From assembly GCF_013812825.1 (NCBI RefSeq), contig NZ_JACCSU010000018.1, positions 1 through 64,000 on the forward strand: 64,000 bases of DNA. The letters run 5' to 3'. Made by a program: the position numbers and the translations under genes. Numbering within the stretch: position 1 is the first letter of the stretch; each line of letters starts with the position of its first letter. This DNA is from Sphingomonas sp. GTDB taxonomy: Bacteria; Pseudomonadota; Alphaproteobacteria; Sphingomonadales; Sphingomonadaceae. The notes beneath the pieces were generated by a model, which had not been told where the DNA came from, searched no databases, and was given only the letters and a program-made list of their open reading frames with translations. Positions 63,844 to 64,000 of the stretch are shown here, one piece after another.

Positions 63844-63912
63844 AGCCCAGGCGGACGTAGGCTTTCCACCTATGGCCGTGGACACCGATGAGCGTCCCCG
63901 CGTTGGTTCGCC

Positions 63913-64000
63913 ATGCTCGAAATTCCCGACCCGTTCGGACCCGTGGCACGTGGCCTGCTGCTGACGTTCGTCGCGGTGCTGTGGACGGTGCTGCTGGTCC
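63913..64000 (+). CDS. Membrane protein, 5' part only
   Basis: The window ends within this gene. The visible 29 codons read MLEIPDPFGPVARGLLLTFV then AVLWTVLLV, a short polar start followed by a transmembrane helix. The pattern resembles the beginning of DUF421 (YetF-like) membrane proteins of sphingomonads, but too little is present to be sure. It begins 69 bases after the retropepsin-like gene on the same strand. Confidence 0.4.
   Translation, partial: MLEIPDPFGPVARGLLLTFVAVLWTVLLV

Overview
The window is high-GC bacterial DNA whose gene content and order point to an alphaproteobacterium of the order Sphingomonadales (Sphingomonas or a close relative). The signs are a ribF / GDPD / ileS / lspA / DUF3035-lipoprotein cluster, hflKC followed by a Do-type protease, a CtrA-like winged-helix protein, an HWE-family histidine kinase, EcfG-like promoter candidates, and several families of GC-rich palindromic repeats lying between and even inside genes. 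This assignment comes from reading protein families and gene order, not from a database search.

Layout. 1-500: tRNA-Tyr and tRNA-Gly (minus strand) separated by a spacer built of palindromic repeats. 660-5640: an HWE histidine kinase, then ku and ligD (bacterial end joining) behind a possible general-stress promoter. 5650-12700: mostly minus strand, with a beta-propeller secreted protein, an MFS transporter, proline iminopeptidase, glutamate-cysteine ligase, rsmE and cfa. 12839-26062: ubiA, pmbA, a CoA-binding protein, mrp, hflK-hflC-degP, a HerA-like ATPase, an NTF2-like protein, an OPT transporter, queF and a sulfurtransferase. 26100-32900: CtrA-like regulator, DUF3035 lipoprotein, lspA, ileS, a glycerophosphodiesterase and ribF, all on the minus strand, with large repeats on both sides of ileS and three more repeats inserted in frame inside it.

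33000-39230: the alpha ribosomal operon rpsM-rpsK-rpoA has its own promoter and a leader hairpin. It is then cut off from rplQ by about 3.7 kb carrying a lower-GC divergent pair (a ParB-like protein and a DUF3883 / PD-(D/E)XK-like protein) and a double-HTH protein. The divergent pair is my best candidate for an undescribed, possibly defensive, system.

39230-48840: an L,D-transpeptidase; a four-gene overlapping operon (SDR, DUF2231 membrane protein, a membrane-domain/GH1 fusion, and a second membrane protein); ppk2 beside a DUF4956 membrane protein; a CotH-kinase-like secreted protein with a metallophosphoesterase; two small exported proteins; and a serpin C-terminal remnant. 48860-55750: an SDR, an acyl-CoA dehydrogenase with an aminoglycoside-phosphotransferase-like partner, a prolyl oligopeptidase lipoprotein, a Gly/Tyr-rich exported protein and a PilZ protein. 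55750-62000: a four-gene minus-strand operon (5-oxoprolinase/hydantoinase, DUF969, DUF979, DUF2891) that reads like a 5-oxoproline or cyclic-amide uptake and hydrolysis unit. 62050-64000: small lipoproteins including a four-EF-hand protein, a retropepsin-like protease and the start of a membrane protein.

The most unusual property of the window as a whole is the repeat load. One family (five copies) keeps an inner hairpin whose stem sequence differs between copies while pairing is preserved. Two copies fill the intergenic gaps on either side of ileS, and one is read in frame inside the oxoprolinase. Other palindromes are read in frame inside ileS.
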